Source: Rhodococcus yunnanensis NBRC 103083
GTDB lineage: Bacteria; Actinomycetota; Actinomycetes; Mycobacteriales; Mycobacteriaceae
DNA: 64,000 nucleotides
NCBI RefSeq assembly: GCF_001895005.1
Contig: NZ_BCXH01000016.1
Span: forward strand, 1-64,000
Direction of reading: 5' to 3'
Made by a program: the position numbers and the translations under genes
Shown here: positions 61,101-64,000 of the stretch, piece after piece
Position numbering within the stretch: position 1 is the stretch's first letter
Layout: the number at the start of each line of letters is the position of its first letter
The notes under the pieces: generated by a model
The model's database searches: none
What the model was told of the DNA's origin: nothing
Seen by the model: only the letters and a program-made list of their open reading frames with translations

Positions 61101-61954
61101 GATGCACTCCGCGCGCTCAGGTGGGCCAGCACGACGTCGTCGAGTGTCGCAGCGTCGACGTGCCATCCCGGCGGTGCGTCGGGTCGGGGGCCGCGGACGA
61201 CGAATACTCTTCCGCCGGAACCTGTTGCCTCCAACACCACCGAGCCGTCGGTCACCACCGCGGCCGGATCACCGGATCCGATGAGCACGTAGTGCCCATC
61301 GACGACGTCGTCCACAGCGCCGGAAAGCCGAATCCTGCCGTCGCGCAACAGCATCAGATGATCGGCGACGTCGGCCAATTCGGCAAGGACATGCGAGGAC
61401 AGCACGATCGTCGTCCCGTACTCGGCGGCGTCCCGCATCAACGTCTGCGCGACGGCTCGGCGCGCGACGGGGTCCAGGTCGGCGAGCGGCTCGTCGAGCA
61501 GGAGCACGTCGGGTCGACGCCCGAGCGCAAGTGCCAGTGCGACGCGTGTGCGGTGGCCCGGTGAGAGCGATTTGATGCGCGCAGACCTCGGTACCCCTGC
61601 CGCGTCGACGAGTTGCGCGGCATAGGCGTCGTCCCAGGACGGGTTGGTGTTCCGGCCGAATCGCAGTATCTCTTTCACCGTGAACCTCGAGTACAGAGGT
61701 GTGTGTTGGGCGAGATACGACAGACCTGGCGCGATCCCTCGCTGCCCCACCGGTTTTCCCAACACCTCGAGCGAACCGCCGTCAGGTGAGAGGAGTCCGA
61801 CGACGAGGGACATCAGCGTCGACTTGCCTGCGCCGTTGGATCCGACCAGCGCGGTGATGGTGCCGCGCTCGATCTCGAAGGAGCAGGCGTCGAGCACCTT
61901 CTTGCGCCTGAAGGACTTGTCGACGTCCGTCATGGACAGCACCGTGTCGGTCAT
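61097..61954 (-). CDS. ABC transporter ATP-binding protein
   Basis: 285 residues. Walker A is GSNGAGKST (38-46) and Walker B DVLLLDEP (149-156), with the switch His in VLSSHVLAELADVADHL. The signature loop is SLSPGHRTR (129-137) in place of LSGGQ; both Gly are altered to Pro-Gly, which is unusual and could slow ATP turnover. The C-terminal 90 residues form the small extra domain often seen in exporter ATPases. Coupled by GTGA to the permease and 3 bp after the GntR stop. Confidence 0.85.
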   Translation of the reverse strand: MTDTVLSMTDVDKSFRRKKVLDACSFEIERGTITALVGSNGAGKSTLMSLVVGLLSPDGGSLEVLGKPVGQRGIAPGLSYLAQHTPLYSRFTVKEILRFGRNTNPSWDDAYAAQLVDAAGVPRSARIKSLSPGHRTRVALALALGRRPDVLLLDEPLADLDPVARRAVAQTLMRDAAEYGTTIVLSSHVLAELADVADHLMLLRDGRIRLSGAVDDVVDGHYVLIGSGDPAAVVTDGSVVLEATGSGGRVFVVRGPRPDAPPGWHVDAATLDDVVLAHLSARSAS

Positions 61955-61957
61955 TGC

Positions 61958-62353
61958 TCAGCAATCTCCTTCGCCCGAATAGCGGGTATCGAGCGCCGAG
62001 GTGACCAGCGCTTCCAGATCGGTCCGGTCCAGTCCTGCCGCGACACCGTGCCCGACCCAGCGATTCAGTTCTTCGGTCAGTGCCGCCTTCTCCACCATGC
62101 CGGGCTTGGCGAGAGTTGCAACGACGAAGGTGCCCACACCCGGCCGCGGTTCGACCAACCCGTCCCGCTCGAGCTCGCGATATGCCTTGAGCACTGTGTT
62201 CGGGTTGATCGCCAACGCGCCGACGACGTCTTTTGCCGTGGGGAGCCGTTCACCGACAGTCAGCTCACCGAGGCGAAGGGCCTGCTTTGTCTGCAGCACC
62301 AACTGCACGTACGCAGGGATGCCCGAGCGCCGGTCGATCCGGTACGCGATCAT
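61958..62353 (-). CDS. GntR-family regulator, YtrA subfamily
   Basis: 131 residues. IAYRIDRRSGIPAYVQLVLQTKQALRLGELTVGERLPTAKDVVGALAINPNTVLKAYRELERDGLVEPRPGVGTFV is the full winged-helix GntR domain, followed by only about 45 residues, the length of the YtrA group that lacks a large ligand domain. It regulates the following ABC genes, probably by binding the palindrome just upstream of its start. Confidence 0.9.
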   Translation of the reverse strand: MIAYRIDRRSGIPAYVQLVLQTKQALRLGELTVGERLPTAKDVVGALAINPNTVLKAYRELERDGLVEPRPGVGTFVVATLAKPGMVEKAALTEELNRWVGHGVAAGLDRTDLEALVTSALDTRYSGEGDC

Positions 62354-62360
62354 CGGTCAC

Positions 62361-62386
62361 CATTTCACTAGTGTGTTAGTGGAATG
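62361..62386. promoter_or_regulatory. GntR/YtrA operator
   Basis: CATTTCACTA (62361-62370) and TAGTGGAATG (62377-62386) are an inverted repeat with one mismatch and a 6-bp centre, 7 bp before the GntR start codon and 1 bp from the stop of the divergent-side esterase gene. Autoregulation is likely. Confidence 0.65.
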
Positions 62387-62387
62387 A

Positions 62388-63242
62388 CTATAAGCCACGA
62401 CCGTCCACGCTGCACACGTGCGCCCGCAGATGGTCGATGATCAGGGCAATCGCGTCGGGGCCCGCAGTCTTGTCGCCTGTGAACCCGTGATCACTCCCCT
62501 CGAACACCCGGTGGGTCACATCGACTCCCGACTCGGCGAGGAGATCCACGAATCGATCACCCTCTGCCCGAACTGCGTCGAGACCACCCGTCTCGAGCAG
62601 CGTCGGCGGGAAGTACGCCACCTCGGGGTCGAGGAGCGGTGACGCCAGCCGGTTCGTGCGGTCTGCACCGGCGAAATAGGTGGCGTACATCAGCCGGATC
62701 AGCCACGGTGACACCGCGGGCATTCTCAGAGTGGAGTGACGTTCACCCGTGCCGAGCGTCATGTCCAACGCCGGATACGCGACGACCAACGCAGCGGCGT
62801 CGAATCCCTGCTGAACGACGTTGATCGCAAGCTTTCCACCGGCGCTGAATCCGCCCACGGCGATCGGGCCGGTGAATCGTGCGGCGATCCACCGCGCCAC
62901 ATCGATGCACTCTTCCTCCGCGACAGGGAACGCCACTCGCGGTGCGGTGTCGTAGTCGACGGAAACGACGATCGCCTGCAGCTCGTCGACGATCCTGCGT
63001 GCGACGTGCTCGTCCTGCTCGGGTGACCGGACGATGAAGGCGCCGCCATGGAAGTGGATGTACACCGGGCCGCTGTCTGCGACCGTCTCCGGACGGTAGA
63101 CGAGGCATCGAACCGACCCGTGTCGCGTCGGCACGCGAACAACCTCGGGGTCCGGACCGACCAGACGTAACTCTTTGTCGGAGCGGGGAAGTAACCGAAA
63201 GGAACCGCGCAGGGCCCAGGCCCCGAGATCTGCGAGTCTCAT
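62388..63242 (-). CDS. HSL-type alpha/beta-hydrolase (esterase/lipase)
   Basis: 284 residues from the ATG at 63242, which shares one base with the MFS stop (TGATG); the longer frame lies in the MFS gene. HGGAF (65-69) is the oxyanion motif of the hormone-sensitive-lipase family, GFSAGG holds nucleophile Ser133, an Asp is in GGLDAVRAEGDRF and the His in GSDHGFTG. A cytosolic esterase for small or medium acyl esters. Co-transcribed with the MFS transporter, so the transporter may import or export a related ester. Confidence 0.85.
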   Translation of the reverse strand: MRLADLGAWALRGSFRLLPRSDKELRLVGPDPEVVRVPTRHGSVRCLVYRPETVADSGPVYIHFHGGAFIVRSPEQDEHVARRIVDELQAIVVSVDYDTAPRVAFPVAEEECIDVARWIAARFTGPIAVGGFSAGGKLAINVVQQGFDAAALVVAYPALDMTLGTGERHSTLRMPAVSPWLIRLMYATYFAGADRTNRLASPLLDPEVAYFPPTLLETGGLDAVRAEGDRFVDLLAESGVDVTHRVFEGSDHGFTGDKTAGPDAIALIIDHLRAHVCSVDGRGL

Positions 63243-64000
63243 CAGTACTCCTTGGCTTCGACGCTGCCGTCTGCGACGAGCATCATCTCTTCGCTGAGCG
63301 GCTTTTCTTTCATCAGAACTCCCAGCACAAGCGCGAGCGCCATGAACGGCACGGTCCAGAAGAAGACCTCCTGATACGCACCGACCGAGGCGACTCCGCC
63401 CGACGCAGCAAGGATGGCGCCGAACACCGCAGCGCCGAGCGCGCCGCCGATGCTCTTGAAGAAGTTGAGCGCTCCGGTTGCGACTCCGAGGAACCGGTAG
63501 TCGACGGCATTCTGCCCGGCAAGCAGAGATACCTGAACGAACAGTCCGATTCCGGCACCCGCGAAGACGAGTGGCACGATGATCGCCCATGCAGCTGTAC
63601 CGGCGTCGACGGTCGAGAGGAACCACATCGACACGCCGGTCAGGACTGCACCGATGATCGGATACTGCTTGTAGTGACCGGTTTTCGAGATCAACGGTCC
63701 GGCCACGGCTGTCGCGACGATCAATCCGACCAGTTGTGGAATCAGGAACAGCCCGGCGACGAAGGCCGAGTAGTGCTGCACCGACTGCAGAAACAGCGGG
63801 ACGTAGAGCATTCCGACGAAGAGGACGAGCGTCGAGACGAAGAACTGGACCGAGGAGATACTGAAGACCGACGACCGAAACAGATGGAGTGGCGTAATCG
63901 GTTCGGCGGCACGACTTTCGACCACGATGAACGCGCCGAGGCCGACGACGGCGAGAATCAGCAGAGACCACTGCGCTGTGTCGGTGGCGAACAGCAGTAG
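63242..64000 (-). CDS. MFS transporter, DHA2-like, C-terminal part (partial)
   Basis: The frame is open to the window edge, giving the last 252 or so residues; a GTG at 63925 is internal and not a start. Seven to eight helices are visible, including FVQVSLLAGQNAVDYRFLGVATGALNFFKSIGGALGAAVFGAILA, the late-segment motif of the 14-helix EmrB/QacA drug-exporter group. The N-terminal half lies beyond 64000. The protein most likely exports a drug or metabolite using the proton gradient. Stop overlaps the esterase start. Confidence 0.8.
   Translation of the reverse strand, partial: LLLFATDTAQWSLLILAVVGLGAFIVVESRAAEPITPLHLFRSSVFSISSVQFFVSTLVLFVGMLYVPLFLQSVQHYSAFVAGLFLIPQLVGLIVATAVAGPLISKTGHYKQYPIIGAVLTGVSMWFLSTVDAGTAAWAIIVPLVFAGAGIGLFVQVSLLAGQNAVDYRFLGVATGALNFFKSIGGALGAAVFGAILAASGGVASVGAYQEVFFWTVPFMALALVLGVLMKEKPLSEEMMLVADGSVEAKEY

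Overview
The window is GC-rich (roughly two thirds G+C), densely coded and full of four-base ATGA/GTGA stop-start overlaps. It carries an F420-type luciferase-like oxidoreductase, two secreted lipoprotein hydrolases of the tripeptidyl-aminopeptidase (TAP) kind, a secretory lipase and five TetR regulators. Together these suggest an actinobacterium of the Mycobacteriales, most like Rhodococcus or a close relative. No rRNA, tRNA, insertion sequence, phage gene or CRISPR array was found.

Layout. 1-2.9 kb: the 3' end of an ABC ATPase gene and its permease, bracketed by tandem repeats, then three small genes (SRPBCC, alpha/beta hydrolase, small membrane protein). 2.9-9.5 kb (minus): a four-gene membrane operon resembling cellulose synthase (polytopic protein, GT2 synthase without PilZ, BcsB-like protein, GT-C-like glycosyltransferase). 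9.8-11.4 kb: TetR and a divergent luciferase-like oxidoreductase. 11.5-13.9 kb: triple-rhodanese sulfurtransferase and an acyl-CoA dehydrogenase-like protein, joined by a 104-bp tandem duplication. 13.9-16.8 kb: TetR opposite a run of SnoaL-like, VOC and cupin proteins. 17-22.2 kb: two TetR/TAP-hydrolase units. 22.2-24.9 kb: small cytoplasmic and membrane genes. 25-29 kb (minus): metal-chelate ABC importer plus MFS exporter behind a Fur/Zur-like box. 29.2-36.3 kb: lipase, two divergent citrate synthases (one with an N-terminal HTH), small-molecule kinases and a TetR. 36.4-46.6 kb: a lipoprotein, then a catabolic operon (MHS transporter, HyuA, HyuB, VOC protein, aldehyde dehydrogenase, amidase) with a convergent RpiR regulator. 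46.9-49.9 kb: membrane protein, small secreted protein, SelO. 50-60 kb: a sulfate-ester scavenging locus (dipeptide-type ABC transporter, TauD-type dioxygenase, arylsulfatase, second binding protein). 60-64 kb: GntR-ATPase-permease operon paralogous to the first locus, an esterase, and an MFS transporter that runs off the edge.

How the genes work together. The sulfatase and dioxygenase locus has everything needed to import organosulfur compounds and release sulfite or sulfate. The hydantoinase-type operon looks like uptake and ring opening of a lactam or hydantoin, then aldehyde oxidation and amide hydrolysis. A motif shared by its promoter region and the RpiR promoter suggests RpiR control. 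The 25-29 kb operon pairs chelate import with an export pump and is probably metal-repressed.

The most unusual thing is a recurring pattern: short tandem duplications that start or end exactly at gene termini occur in at least four places. They duplicate stop/start junctions, and in one place create a small chimeric ORF.
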